A DNA stretch of 64,000 bases from an uncultured Ruminococcus sp. (GTDB lineage Bacteria > Bacillota > Clostridia > Oscillospirales > Ruminococcaceae), in the NCBI RefSeq assembly GCF_947301925.1, contig NZ_CAMYUE010000001.1, forward strand, positions 496,001 to 560,000, written 5' to 3'. The position numbers and the translations under genes are program-made. Position 1 is the first letter of the stretch; every line of letters starts with the position of its first letter. Below are positions 44,444 through 54,565 of this stretch, piece after piece. The notes under the pieces are model-generated. The model saw only the letters and a program-made list of their open reading frames with translations. It made no database searches and was not told where the DNA came from.

Positions 44444-46342
44444 TTACTTCTTGATGATTGCCTTGAACTTACAAGTTGCGATACAAGCGCCGCACTTCAC
44501 GCACTTATTCTTGTCGATCTCCATTGCAGCAAGCTTCTTGCCGGGTGCAATGTAATCAGTTCTTGTGATAGCGGAAGCAGGACACTGCTTAGCACACATA
44601 CCGCAGCCGATACACTTGTCCTTTTCGATCTCGAAGCTGAGGAGGTCCTTACATACGCCTGCAGGACACTTCTTGTCAACAACGTGAGCGATATACTCGT
44701 CACGGAAGCATCTGAGTGTTGAGAGAACAGGGTTGGGAGCGGTCTGTCCGAGGCCGCAGAGTGAGTTAGCCTTGATGTGGTAAGCAAGCTCCTCGAGCTT
44801 ATCAAGATCCTCGAGAGTTCCCTTGCCCTTTGTGATCTTGTCAAGGATCTCCCACATTCTCTTTGTACCGATACGGCAGGGTGTACACTTACCGCAGGAC
44901 TCGTCAACAGTGAACTCAAGGAAGAACTTGGCGATATCTACCATACAGTTATCCTCGTCCATAACGATAAGTCCGCCCGAACCCATCATTGAACCGATAC
45001 CGATGAGGTTATCATAATCTATGGGGATATCGAAGTTGGAAGCATCGATACATCCGCCTGAAGGTCCGCCTGTCTGGGCAGCCTTGAACTTCTTGCCGTT
45101 GGGGATACCGCCGCCGATCTCTTCGATAACTTCGCGGAGAGTAGTACCCATAGGAACTTCAACGAGACCTGTGTTCTTGATCTTTCCGCCGAGAGCGAAT
45201 ACCTTTGTACCCTTTGACTTCTCGGTACCCATTGATGCGAACCAGTCTGCACCGTTGAGGATGATCTGAGGAATATTAGCATATGTCTCAACATTGTTGA
45301 GGATAGTAGGCTTCTGGAAGAGACCCTTTTCAGCAGGGAAAGGAGGTCTCGGACGGGGCTCACCGCGGTTGCCCTCGATAGATGTCATAAGAGCTGTCTC
45401 CTCACCGCAGACGAATGCGCCTGCACCGAGACGGAGGTCGATATCGAAGCAGAAATCTGTTCCGAAGATGTTCTTGCCCAGCATACCGTTCTCACGAGCC
45501 TGCTTGATAGCGATGTTAAGACGCTCAACAGCGATAGGATACTCAGCACGAACGTATATGTAACCCTGTGTAGCGCCGATAGCGTAACCTGCAATGGTCA
45601 TGGCCTCGAGTACAACGTGGGGATCGCCCTCGAGTACTGAACGGTCCATGAATGCACCCGGGTCGCCCTCGTCAGCGTTACAGCAAACGTACTTCTGGTC
45701 AGCGTTGGGAACGATATTTCTTGCAAGCTTCCACTTCATACCTGTGGGGAAGCCGCCGCCTCCGCGTCCGCGGAGACCCGAATCAAGGATGGTCTGGATA
45801 ACGTCCTCGGGAGTCATCTCTGTGAGCACCTTGCCGAGAGCTGCATAACCGTCGCGGCCGATGTACTCGTTGATGTTCTCGGGATTGATAACACCGCAGT
45901 TTCTGAGAGCTACACGGTGCTGCTTTTTGTAGAATGATGTATCGTCGAGAGACTTGATCTCGTCGCCTGCAACAGTTTCCTCATAAAGGAATTCCTTTAC
46001 AGGGTTGCCGCCGATGAGGTGCTCGTCAACGATGCGGGGGATCTCGTCTACCTTAACGCGTGAGTAGAAAGAGCCCTCGGGATATACGATCATGATAGGA
46101 CCGCGCTCGCAGAGTCCGAAGCAGCCTGTCTTAACGATCTGTACCTTATCTGTAAGTCCCTTTTCTGCGAATTCCTTCTCAAGCTCCTCAATGATCTTGG
46201 GTGAGCCCGAAGAGGTACAGCCTGTACCGCCGCAGACAAGGACGTGTCTTTCATATTTTGAAGAAGCATTGCCATGTGTTCTGAGAGCTACCTCTCCCAC
46301 CATGCTGTCTCTGACAACCTTGAGTTCTTCAAGAGTCTTCAT
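44444..46342 (-). CDS. hydB: NAD(P)H-binding hydrogenase subunit, NuoF-like
   Basis: 632 residues. An N-terminal thioredoxin-like [2Fe-2S] domain (GGTGCTSSGS) precedes the NuoF core: GRGGGGFPTGMKW (NAD/FMN loop), CNADEGDPGAFMDR, and the SLBB and iron-sulfur part with ESCGKCTPCRIG. The C-terminus adds two [4Fe-4S] motifs (CIGCGMC and CVKCGAC). It carries the FMN where electrons from NADH and ferredoxin merge. It lies between hydC and hydA. Confidence 0.95.
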   Translation of the reverse strand: MKTLEELKVVRDSMVGEVALRTHGNASSKYERHVLVCGGTGCTSSGSPKIIEELEKEFAEKGLTDKVQIVKTGCFGLCERGPIMIVYPEGSFYSRVKVDEIPRIVDEHLIGGNPVKEFLYEETVAGDEIKSLDDTSFYKKQHRVALRNCGVINPENINEYIGRDGYAALGKVLTEMTPEDVIQTILDSGLRGRGGGGFPTGMKWKLARNIVPNADQKYVCCNADEGDPGAFMDRSVLEGDPHVVLEAMTIAGYAIGATQGYIYVRAEYPIAVERLNIAIKQARENGMLGKNIFGTDFCFDIDLRLGAGAFVCGEETALMTSIEGNRGEPRPRPPFPAEKGLFQKPTILNNVETYANIPQIILNGADWFASMGTEKSKGTKVFALGGKIKNTGLVEVPMGTTLREVIEEIGGGIPNGKKFKAAQTGGPSGGCIDASNFDIPIDYDNLIGIGSMMGSGGLIVMDEDNCMVDIAKFFLEFTVDESCGKCTPCRIGTKRMWEILDKITKGKGTLEDLDKLEELAYHIKANSLCGLGQTAPNPVLSTLRCFRDEYIAHVVDKKCPAGVCKDLLSFEIEKDKCIGCGMCAKQCPASAITRTDYIAPGKKLAAMEIDKNKCVKCGACIATCKFKAIIKK

Positions 46343-46373
46343 AAGTTAACCTCCTAAATGGTAATGTTTGGAA

Positions 46374-46868
46374 TTAAGCGTATTTTTCAATGATCTTGTC
46401 AACGTCGTCAACAGTGAGACGTCCGTAAACATCTTCATTTACTGTGAGAACGGGTGCAAGTCCGCAAGCGCCGATGCAGCGGCAGGCATCAAGAGAGAAC
46501 TTGCCGTCGGGTGTGCACTCGCCACCGCCGATTCCAAGCTTTTCCTGGAGCTTATTGTAGATATCTCCGGAACCCTTTACATAGCAAGCTGTACCGAGAC
46601 AGACAGATATTGTGTATTCACCCTTGGGATACAGTGAGAACTGAGCGTAGAAGGTAACAACGCCGTAGATCTTCTCAAGAGGGATACCTGTGTTGTCGGA
46701 AATGAGCGCCTGAACCTCGATCGGAAGGTAACCGTAGATTTCCTGAGCCTTCTGAAGGATAGGCATAAGTGAACCCTTATCGTTCTTCTTTTCCTCGATG
46801 ACCTTGAGAAGCTCAGCCTCCTGCTCGGGAGTACCCTTGAAGGGAACAGTTGATTTAGCTGAATTCAT
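46374..46868 (-). CDS. hydC: NuoE-like [2Fe-2S] hydrogenase subunit
   Basis: 164 residues of the 24-kDa NuoE family: a helical N-terminus and a thioredoxin-like domain with Cys ligands in VCLGTACYVKG and CRCIGACGLAP. It is the third subunit of the HydABC complex. AGGAGG lies 8 bases before the ATG. It is the first gene of the operon hydC-hydB-hydA. Confidence 0.94.
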   Translation of the reverse strand: MNSAKSTVPFKGTPEQEAELLKVIEEKKNDKGSLMPILQKAQEIYGYLPIEVQALISDNTGIPLEKIYGVVTFYAQFSLYPKGEYTISVCLGTACYVKGSGDIYNKLQEKLGIGGGECTPDGKFSLDACRCIGACGLAPVLTVNEDVYGRLTVDDVDKIIEKYA

Positions 46869-46959
46869 TTAATGGACCTCCTTGTATTAGCTGTGAAAAA
46901 TGTAACAATGTCAGCCATAAAAAATTTATGTGACAAACCACACTCCACATATCTTAAAC

Positions 46960-46965
46960 ATTATA
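46960..46965 (-). promoter_or_regulatory. Extended -10 promoter for the hydrogenase operon
   Basis: TATAAT with TGG directly before it; the -35 hexamer is poor. This gives a leader of about 85 nt. A clear Rex operator was not found. Confidence 0.5.
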
Positions 46966-46969
46966 CCAT

Positions 46970-47329
46970 ATTATAAAGAAAATTTCTATCTACAATTTAG
47001 CCTAATTCGACTTGATTTTACTGTGCATTTTACACAATAGTGCATATATTACTATTTTCTCACATAGATAACATTTACAAGTGTCAATGTTGGTATCTTG
47101 TCTCTATCTTTAGAATTATAATAGGTTTAATATATTATCTGTCAGAGTTTGAATGAAATATTAATTTGCTATAATTAATTCTAATTAAATATTGTTCTGC
47201 TCATTGGTATTTCCGCTGTATTTCAAGTATAAGCTGTGCATTTTTTGTGGTATAACTCACAAGGCATATTATCGTAAAAACAGAATACATATTTACCAAA
47301 AATTCTCATTTCGGATTTTTTGAAATACA
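46970..47329. other. AT-rich intergenic region without genes
   Basis: About 360 bases, very AT-rich, between divergent promoters. I see no open frame with a ribosome site. A TGTGG-TATAAC block at 47246-47256 could be a forward extended -10 promoter with a poor -35. Confidence 0.5.
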
Positions 47330-47358
47330 TTGACAAAACATATTTATTATTGTATATT
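47330..47358 (+). promoter_or_regulatory. Promoter ahead of the DUF4250-type gene
   Basis: TTGACA, 17 bases, TATATT. Confidence 0.7.
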
Positions 47359-47364
47359 ATTTTT

Positions 47365-47467
47365 ATAAGTTATAAATATACGCAGAAACACGTTTTCTGC
47401 AGGCTGTCGGGATGTCCTGCACTGCGTCCTGCTGCCGCTTACCGCCTGTACGGCAAAAGGAGTCACT
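47365..47467 (+). promoter_or_regulatory. Structured leader upstream of the DUF4250-type gene
   Basis: About 100 nt between promoter and start codon. It contains the inverted repeats GCAGAAA/TTTCTGC (around 47382-47400) and GCC...GTACGGC near 47433-47454. GC content is clearly higher than the flanks. No known riboswitch class is recognised. Confidence 0.35.
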
Positions 47468-47644
47468 ATGAATCTGCCAAACGATCCGGTTATCTTACTG
47501 AGCTACGTAAATACTCTCCTCCGGGACGAGTATCCGTCCTTAGATGAACTATGCAAAAGTCTATGCGTTGAACAGAGCGAGATCTCCGCAAAACTCGGCG
47601 GTATCGGATACTTTTACGATCCGGACACAAATTCATTCAGGTAG
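47468..47644 (+). CDS. DUF4250-type small protein
   Basis: 58 residues starting MNLPNDPVILLSYVN. AAAGGAG lies 7 bases before the ATG, so this is a real gene despite its size. The pattern (MNLPNDPxxLLSxVNTxLRD, then SLDELC) matches the short DUF4250 family of Firmicutes, which has no known function. It is predicted helical, cytoplasmic and acidic. It may be the first gene of a transcript running into the dockerin gene 55 bases on; no terminator separates them, although a GTGTCTG/CAGACAC hairpin is present. Confidence 0.8.
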   Translation: MNLPNDPVILLSYVNTLLRDEYPSLDELCKSLCVEQSEISAKLGGIGYFYDPDTNSFR

Positions 47645-47699
47645 TGTCTGACGTACACAGACACCGAGATGATGCCTGCGCATCAGATGGGAGGGCTTT

Positions 47700-50009
47700 A
47701 TGAAACCATTATTCAGAACTGTCACCTCGGCAGCAATGGCTGCTGTGATGGCGCTCTGTTCCGTGAATGTCGGCGTTTCTTTCGCCGCGGATACGGAGCA
47801 GAAAACAACTTGTATCGTACACTATGATCTCAGCGGCGAGGGACTTGTCATTCCCGATGACGAGGAGGGCAATCCCCAGACTATCGAGGACGTTGAGACA
47901 AGACCCAATTCATCCATATTCGTAACAAGGGTGGTCCCCGAAAGAGAGGGCTGTACCTTCAGCTGCTGGACCGTCGATGATCTTTATGCTTACCCCGGCG
48001 GAAGCGCTTTTGTGGTAGGCGAGGAAGACGTTACACTTCGCCCCGTATGGGTAGATAATGCAGACCGCGACTTCCACAGATTCATTTTCCGCGTTGAAAA
48101 GGACGGAGTTATCGACGAGGAAGCCGAAGAAAAGGTTCCTCCGATAAACGCCAGAAAGGGCAAGTACATCAATATCCCCCTGACTATTTTCCCGCCCGAG
48201 GGCTACACTCAGAACGGCTGGACTGACGGCGTTCATGAGTTCCTCCCCGGATCAAGGATCATCATGGGCAGCGAGGAGATCGTTCTCCGCCCCAATCTCA
48301 AGAAGATATACAAAATGATCTATACAGTCGGCGACGCCGACAGGATCCTCGGTGCAACATCTCAGATATACGAGCAGCCCGAAACTTATTTCACTAACCT
48401 TCAGGACTCTGACCGCTTCTCCAGAATAGGTTTTGAGATCGCAGGCTGGCACTGTCTTGCAGACGACAAGGATTATCCTGTGCTCAGTCCCTTCACTATG
48501 CCAAGCTGCGATGCAGTTTTCGAGCCTATCTGGCAGCCTATCAAGTATACTGTATTATTCAGGCCCGGTACTTCCTCAAAGGATAATATAAGGGTTCCCG
48601 GCTATACGGATACAGCTATAGTTGCTCCGGAGTGTACAGTCACCAAGGAAGGCTACACCTTCGGCGGCTGGAAGTACGAGGATACCATCGTTCAGCCCGG
48701 TGAGGAATACTTTATCAAGGGTGCCGCTCCCGGCCTGGGTATCGCGTTCAACGCTGTATGGATCGAGGGAAGCGAGCCGGAACAGCCCGCAAAGGCATTT
48801 GAGATAAGCATCGTTGACAAAGAGACAGGCGCTCCCATAAACGATGTATGGCTCAGCGCAAAGGCAAACCGTGTAAAAAACGGCCAGACTATTACCAGCG
48901 AATTTCCTATTGACGGCAAGACTGAGAACCCTAAAAAGGTATACTACAATTCTGAAGACCTTGAATCAGTAACTGTAAATAGTTTTTCAATCGTTGAAAA
49001 TATATACAACGGCCACGCTTACAAGCTTGATGAAAAGGATATCGTTACAAAGATCGAAAATGGCGTTGCTTACTATACAGTTAAGCTCTCAAAGAAGGTA
49101 TATCCCGACGACGTAAAGCCTTATTCCTACGTTTTAAAGGCTGTTGACAAGGAAACAGGTGCTCCCGTGAACGATGTGACACTCATCGGCAACTGGAGCA
49201 TAGAGTACCAGGACGCCGTAACAGGTCCTGTTGCTCTGCTTGATATGTCCGCTGCCAATCCCATGATCATAAGCTATGCCAAGGACAAGGACGCTGTAAA
49301 GTGCACATTTGCGATTTCGGGAATCTATGGCGAAAGCAATTATACACTCTCACAAGATGACATAACCTTTGAAGCAGCCGCCGAAGACAATGTAACCAAT
49401 ATCACTGTAAAGCTTGCAAAGAAGGCTGCTCCCGAAATAAAACCCTATTCTTACGTTTTCAAGGTAGTTGACAAGGAAACGGGCGAGCTTGTGAACGATG
49501 CGTCTGTAAGCTGCGTTTTAAGAGCAGCAAAGGACGTTGACGGTCATGAAATGACATCGTCTGACCTTATCATGATAGATCCATCAAAGAGCAATCCTTT
49601 TGTTTATGATTATTCTCAGTTCAAGGATTTCAAGTCTGTAAGTGTCAGTGATTTCAAGTGCGAAGGTTCGGCATATAGCTTCGATGAAGCTGTTCCCGAA
49701 AGCACAGCGGAGAATAATATAACATACTACACCATAAAGGTATCCAGGGGCGATATAGCTTACGGCGACGCTAACTGCGACGGTGTTGTCGAGCTTGCCG
49801 ACGCTATACTCCTTATGCAGTCCCTTGCCAATCCCAACAAGTACGGCATAGACGGAACAGCCGAGAAGCACCTGACAGCTCAGGGCAAGCTCAACGGCGA
49901 TGTTGATCCTTCTGTAAAGGGCATCACCACAGGCGACGCTCTTGCAATACAGGAGTATCTCCTCAATAAGACTGAGAAGCTTCCTGTTCCGGTTGCTGAA
50001 TCAAAATAA
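47700..50009 (+). CDS. Secreted dockerin protein with InlB-type repeats and triple Cna-like repeats
   Basis: 769 residues. A signal peptide ends near residue 30 (FAAD). The first 360 residues hold four or five InlB/Flg_new-type beta-grasp repeats (GYTQNGWTD, GYTFGGWKY). Three units of about 105 residues follow, starting near 365, 475 and 582, each opening with VDKETGxxVNDV, a beta-sandwich-like pattern. The last 80 residues are a type I dockerin: loop 1 DANCDGVVELAD, loop 2 in DVDPSVKGITTGDA. It should attach to a scaffoldin cohesin. No catalytic domain is recognised, so binding or adhesion is likely. GGGAGGG lies before the ATG. Confidence 0.82.
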   Translation: MKPLFRTVTSAAMAAVMALCSVNVGVSFAADTEQKTTCIVHYDLSGEGLVIPDDEEGNPQTIEDVETRPNSSIFVTRVVPEREGCTFSCWTVDDLYAYPGGSAFVVGEEDVTLRPVWVDNADRDFHRFIFRVEKDGVIDEEAEEKVPPINARKGKYINIPLTIFPPEGYTQNGWTDGVHEFLPGSRIIMGSEEIVLRPNLKKIYKMIYTVGDADRILGATSQIYEQPETYFTNLQDSDRFSRIGFEIAGWHCLADDKDYPVLSPFTMPSCDAVFEPIWQPIKYTVLFRPGTSSKDNIRVPGYTDTAIVAPECTVTKEGYTFGGWKYEDTIVQPGEEYFIKGAAPGLGIAFNAVWIEGSEPEQPAKAFEISIVDKETGAPINDVWLSAKANRVKNGQTITSEFPIDGKTENPKKVYYNSEDLESVTVNSFSIVENIYNGHAYKLDEKDIVTKIENGVAYYTVKLSKKVYPDDVKPYSYVLKAVDKETGAPVNDVTLIGNWSIEYQDAVTGPVALLDMSAANPMIISYAKDKDAVKCTFAISGIYGESNYTLSQDDITFEAAAEDNVTNITVKLAKKAAPEIKPYSYVFKVVDKETGELVNDASVSCVLRAAKDVDGHEMTSSDLIMIDPSKSNPFVYDYSQFKDFKSVSVSDFKCEGSAYSFDEAVPESTAENNITYYTIKVSRGDIAYGDANCDGVVELADAILLMQSLANPNKYGIDGTAEKHLTAQGKLNGDVDPSVKGITTGDALAIQEYLLNKTEKLPVPVAESK

Positions 50010-50048
50010 AAAAGACTGCCGTAAAAGCAGTCCGTAAAATGTAAGCTG

Positions 50049-50079
50049 ACCGAGGGCATATCCAAAAGCCCTCGGTTTT
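50049..50079 (+). terminator. Terminator after the dockerin gene
   Basis: A 9-bp stem ACCGAGGGC/GCCCTCGGT with a 10-base loop, followed by TTTTC. A shorter hairpin GACTGC/GCAGTC lies just upstream (50014-50032). Confidence 0.75.
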
Positions 50080-50083
50080 CTGT

Positions 50084-50653
50084 TTATATCACGCCCAGTC
50101 CTTCAAGCAGCAGCTTAAAGCCGATAAGGACAAGTATTGTTCCGCCTGCGAATTCGGCCTTGCGCTCATATCTGCTGCCGAACTTGTGGCCGATGAATAC
50201 TCCCGCCAGAGAAAGAGCGAAGGTGATAATTCCTATCATAGACACCGAGAATAATAGATTGGTCTTTTCGGCCGCGAAAACTATACCTACTGCAAGAGCG
50301 TCAATGCTTGTGGCTATGGCAAGAATGAACAGCTCCTTCAGATCAAGTCTGTATTCCTTGTCGTCATCTTCCTCATCGCCGCCTTTAACTGCCTCCAGTA
50401 TCATCTTTCCGCCGATAAAGGCCAGCAGTCCGAAGGATATCCAGTGACTGCATGAGCTTATGATCTTTTCAAAGCGGCTTCCGAGAAAATAGCCTATCAC
50501 AGGCATCAGGCCCTGAAAAACGCCGAAAAACAGCGCTGTGATAATTCCTCCCTTAACATTGAGCTTTTTCATGCTCAGTCCCTTACAGACCGCAACGGAA
50601 AAGGCGTCCATCGCCAGCCCCACGGATAACAGGATCAGCTCTGCCAGACTCAT
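50084..50653 (-). CDS. mntP: Manganese efflux pump MntP
   Basis: 189 residues with six membrane helices in two repeats. Each half has a conserved Asp: GLAMDAFSVAV and ATSIDALAVG. It exports manganese to prevent toxicity. The acidic loop GGDEEDDDKE lies between the halves. The gene sits behind a yybP-ykoY-type manganese riboswitch with a terminator, so expression should rise with manganese. Confidence 0.95.
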   Translation of the reverse strand: MSLAELILLSVGLAMDAFSVAVCKGLSMKKLNVKGGIITALFFGVFQGLMPVIGYFLGSRFEKIISSCSHWISFGLLAFIGGKMILEAVKGGDEEDDDKEYRLDLKELFILAIATSIDALAVGIVFAAEKTNLLFSVSMIGIITFALSLAGVFIGHKFGSRYERKAEFAGGTILVLIGFKLLLEGLGVI

Positions 50654-50670
50654 AACATATACATCCTCTC

Positions 50671-50701
50671 AAAAAAAAATTCGGGCACCCTCGTACCCGA
50701 A
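50671..50701 (-). terminator. Riboswitch expression platform terminator
   Basis: TTCGGG and CCCGAA (plus 2 bp inside) form a hairpin followed by nine Ts on the minus strand. It lies between the aptamer and the mntP ribosome site. Confidence 0.85.
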
Positions 50702-50828
50702 CCATACTCAGGTACGACGAAAAAGCCGTACATGAGTCTCATTATTCAAGGCAAAACCGGGCGCCGAAAAGCGCCAGTATGTCGGCTTGCCGCACACAAT
50801 CGTGTGTTAACTACTCCCTCACATAACA
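50702..50828 (-). promoter_or_regulatory. yybP-ykoY manganese riboswitch aptamer
   Basis: On the minus strand the 5' part has the GGGAGTAG consensus after a GTGAG arm, and the 3' part has TGCCTTGAATAATGAGACTC, both typical of the class. TGAG and CTCA close P1. A GTACGGC/GTCGTAC hairpin follows. Gene context (mntP) and the terminator support it. Confidence 0.85.
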
Positions 50829-50834
50829 TAGCTT

Positions 50835-50863
50835 ATTATATATTATATAAGAGACAAAGTCAA
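50835..50863 (-). promoter_or_regulatory. Promoter of the riboswitch-mntP transcript
   Basis: TTGACT, 17 bases, TATAAT on the minus strand; the transcript would start at the riboswitch 5' end. Confidence 0.8.
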
Positions 50864-50889
50864 TATATTTCTGTTTGTACTGCATAACA

Positions 50890-51390
50890 TCAAACATCAC
50901 GGCTTAATATGTAATCGTCCATGACATATCCGCCGCCGATATCCGTAACTGCTTCGTCGATCACAGTGAAGCCTGCGTTCTTATATACTGCTATGGCGTG
51001 GTCGTTATGCTTGTTTACCGTAAGATACACCGATGTCTTTCCGCAGTCACGCGCTTCAGCGTAAACTCTGCCCAGCATTTCCGATGCTATTCCTCTCCCC
51101 CGCTTGTCATGGCGGAGATAGAGCTTGCTGAGGAAGAAACGGTTATCCTTTTCGGGTCTGACTCCGATATATCCGCAGAGCTCCCCATCATCACGGACAG
51201 AAAAGTAACTGTAATCCTGATCTATGATCTGCTTTGTCATAGCCTTGTATGACTGGAATTTCTCCACCATATAGTCTATCTGCCCTTCGCTTATGATATC
51301 CGGGAAGCACTCATGCCATATGACGTCCGCCAGCGCGGCGATCTCCCTGAGCTCTGTGTCGCTGCCTGCTTTATTTATGGTCATGGCCAT
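50890..51390 (-). CDS. GNAT-family N-acetyltransferase
   Basis: 166 residues. The acetyl-CoA loop is in LRHDKRGRGIASEMLG, and the C-terminal strand pattern VNKHNDHAIAVYKNAGF is typical. It acetylates an amine of unknown identity. GGAG lies 7 bases before the first ATG. It lies downstream of yebC after a terminator. Confidence 0.85.
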   Translation of the reverse strand: MAMTINKAGSDTELREIAALADVIWHECFPDIISEGQIDYMVEKFQSYKAMTKQIIDQDYSYFSVRDDGELCGYIGVRPEKDNRFFLSKLYLRHDKRGRGIASEMLGRVYAEARDCGKTSVYLTVNKHNDHAIAVYKNAGFTVIDEAVTDIGGGYVMDDYILSRDV

Positions 51391-51406
51391 ATTTTTTCTC
51401 CTTATA

Positions 51407-51447
51407 AAAAATGAAGAATAAAGAGCTCCTCTCCATTCTTCATTTTT
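51407..51447. terminator. Terminator between yebC and the GNAT gene
   Basis: AAAAATGAAGAAT and ATTCTTCATTTTT form a 13-bp palindrome with a 15-base loop; T-runs lie at both ends. Confidence 0.8.
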
Positions 51448-51456
51448 CTGTCAGTA

Positions 51457-52191
51457 TTATTCCTCTTCGGGCATCTCCCAGTTGTGGTAAACGTTCTGAA
51501 CGTCGTCGTTTTCCTCAAGGTGCTCAAGGAGGAGGTTCATCTTCTTGATGTGATCCTCATCGGTGAGAGTAGTGTAGTTTGCAGGGATCATTTCAGCCTC
51601 TGCTGAAAGAACATTGTAGCCCTTTGCAGTAAGAGCCTCACGAACTTCGCCTACATTCTCGGGAGCGCACTCGATCTCAACAGTCTCCTCGTTGATATCG
51701 AAATCGTCTCCGCCGCACTCGAATACATCGTCCATAACCTTGTCCTCGTCGAGGCCTGTGTTCTCAAGGATAACTATACCCTTGTTGGTGAACATGAACG
51801 ATACACAGCCGATAGTTCCCAGGTTGCCGCCGAACTTGTCAAAATAGTGACGGACCTCGCCTGCTGTACGGTTTCTGTTGTCTGTAAGGCACTCTACGAT
51901 AACGGCAACACCGTTGGGGCCGTATCCCTCGTATGTGATATTCTCATAGTTGTTCTTGTCGCCGTCGCCAGCTGCCTTCTTGATGATACGCTCGATATTG
52001 TCGTTAGGCACGTTGTTTGACTTTGCCTTGGCAATAAGATCACGAAGCTTTGCGTTGTTATTGGGGTCGGGACCGCCTTCCTTAACTACAACGGTGATCT
52101 CACGTCCGATCTTTGTGAAGATCTTGCCCTTTGCGGCATCAGTAGCTTCCTTCTTACGCTTGATATTATTCCATTTTGAATGACCTGACAT
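51457..52191 (-). CDS. yebC: YebC/PmpR-family protein (TACO1-like)
   Basis: 244 residues of the usual length. Start MSGHSKWNNIKRKK is diagnostic, and GGPDPNNNAKLRDLIAKAK and the GYGPNGVAVIVECLTDN segment follow. Members act as transcription regulators or, as shown for related proteins, help translation through proline-rich stretches. It follows mrnC by 4 bases. Confidence 0.95.
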   Translation of the reverse strand: MSGHSKWNNIKRKKEATDAAKGKIFTKIGREITVVVKEGGPDPNNNAKLRDLIAKAKSNNVPNDNIERIIKKAAGDGDKNNYENITYEGYGPNGVAVIVECLTDNRNRTAGEVRHYFDKFGGNLGTIGCVSFMFTNKGIVILENTGLDEDKVMDDVFECGGDDFDINEETVEIECAPENVGEVREALTAKGYNVLSAEAEMIPANYTTLTDEDHIKKMNLLLEHLEENDDVQNVYHNWEMPEEE

Positions 52192-52195
52192 AGTT

Positions 52196-52618
52196 TTACA
52201 CTCCTATCTGTTCATTATTATTGATATCTGAATTTATGATAATTTCAAACAGCTCGTATATACGCTCGTTGCTGCCTGTCAGATAAAGATATCCGAAAAG
52301 GCACTCCAGAGCTGTGGCACGGCGGTACTCCGCTGCGTCTGCGTGTTTCGGAACAGTATTGCCCGTAGCATTGCGGCCCCTTTTCAGGACGGCAAGCTCA
52401 TGCTCCGAAAGCTGCTCTGCAACGACATCGTATGCCTTTGACTGGAATTCTGCGCAGACAAGTCTTATCTTCGCGGAATGGAGCTTCGCAACAGGCATAT
52501 TCGCCATGCGCAGAAGGTGCTCCCTTATCAGCGTATCATAGACGCTGTCCCCCAGAAAGGCCAGTGTCAGCGGGCTGTATGAATTTGCTTCACGCTCGGT
52601 CAGTTTATCTCTGCTCAT
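52196..52618 (-). CDS. mrnC: Mini-ribonuclease III
   Basis: 140 residues, the RNase III catalytic domain without a dsRNA-binding domain. The signature LAFLGDSVYDTLIREHLL holds the acidic metal ligands, and RRATALECLFGYLYL the second set. In Firmicutes it matures 23S rRNA. It lies one base after the obgE stop. Confidence 0.93.
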   Translation of the reverse strand: MSRDKLTEREANSYSPLTLAFLGDSVYDTLIREHLLRMANMPVAKLHSAKIRLVCAEFQSKAYDVVAEQLSEHELAVLKRGRNATGNTVPKHADAAEYRRATALECLFGYLYLTGSNERIYELFEIIINSDINNNEQIGV

Positions 52619-52619
52619 A

Positions 52620-53912
<1,293 letters not shown>

Positions 53913-53920
53913 CTAAAGAA

Positions 53921-53946
53921 AAATCCCAAGCAAATGCTCGGGATTT
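53921..53946 (-). terminator. Terminator after rpmA
   Basis: On the minus strand AATCCC and GGGATT plus an inner AGCA/TGCT form a stem, with a TTTTTC tail. It may partly separate the L21-L27 unit from obgE, for which no own promoter is seen. Confidence 0.75.
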
Positions 53947-53964
53947 ATTGTCACGTTATGGCTG

Positions 53965-54249
53965 TTACTGCTCAATCTCGTAAACAGAAACCTTCTTACG
54001 GTCACGGCCGAAACGCTCAAACTTTACCTTACCGCTTACTGTAGCGAATAATGTATCATCTGAACCGATACCAACGCCGTTACCGGGATGGATATGTGTA
54101 CCTCTCTGACGAACGAGAATGTTGCCTGCCTTAACGAACTGACCGTCAGCTCTCTTGACGCCGAGTCTCTTAGCCTCTGAGTCACGTCCGTTCTTTGTGG
54201 AACCAACACCCTTCTTATGAGCGAAGAACTGCATACTGATCTTTAACAT
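53965..54249 (-). CDS. rpmA: 50S ribosomal protein L27 with cleavable N-terminus
   Basis: 94 residues. The N-terminal extension MLKISMQFF precedes [16 protein letters not shown]. In Firmicutes this extension is cut after QFF by the Prp protease, so the upstream start is kept here. L27 lies at the peptidyl-transferase centre. It follows prp by 2 bases. Confidence 0.96.
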   Translation of the reverse strand: MLKISMQFFAHKKGVGSTKNGRDSEAKRLGVKRADGQFVKAGNILVRQRGTHIHPGNGVGIGSDDTLFATVSGKVKFERFGRDRKKVSVYEIEQ

Positions 54250-54251
54250 AC

Positions 54252-54563
54252 TTACACCTCCGAAATAATGATTTTGATCGTGTTCGGGAACTCTTCCAGT
54301 ATAGCCTCAAAATGCTGCTTTAAAACATTCAGCAGACGCGGCGGCATCTCTCCGCCGTCCTCGCAGACACATTCGATGACATTGTCCCCCACTTTTACGC
54401 GCGGAGCAAGTCCGAATTCCTCGAGGATATTTGCAGTAAGCTGTACAGCCGAGGAAACAGCCGCACAGGCGACGTCCTCTCCGGCCTCGGCATAACCCGA
54501 ATGGCCGCTGAATCTAAAGCCTGTCAGAAGTCCCTGTTTTTCATAAAATTCTGCGCGGATCAT
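54252..54563 (-). CDS. prp: Ribosomal-processing cysteine protease Prp
   Basis: 103 residues from the ATG at 54563 (an in-frame TTG lies two codons upstream). The catalytic pair is in [14 protein letters not shown] (His) and [10 protein letters not shown] (Cys). It removes the N-terminus of L27. It stands between rplU and rpmA, the conserved place, and its substrate gene is next. Confidence 0.92.
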   Translation of the reverse strand: MIRAEFYEKQGLLTGFRFSGHSGYAEAGEDVACAAVSSAVQLTANILEEFGLAPRVKVGDNVIECVCEDGGEMPPRLLNVLKQHFEAILEEFPNTIKIIISEV

Positions 54564-54565
54564 GA

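Noticed and set aside
46870..47060. A Rex operator for the hydrogenase operon
   Set aside because: I looked for a TTGTTAA-type palindrome near the promoter and found no convincing copy; TGTG...CACA at about 47025-47045 is too loose.
47320..47547. A 75-residue frame overlapping the DUF4250-type gene
   Set aside because: It starts before the likely transcript start and has no ribosome site; the 58-residue frame has both a strong site and a family pattern.
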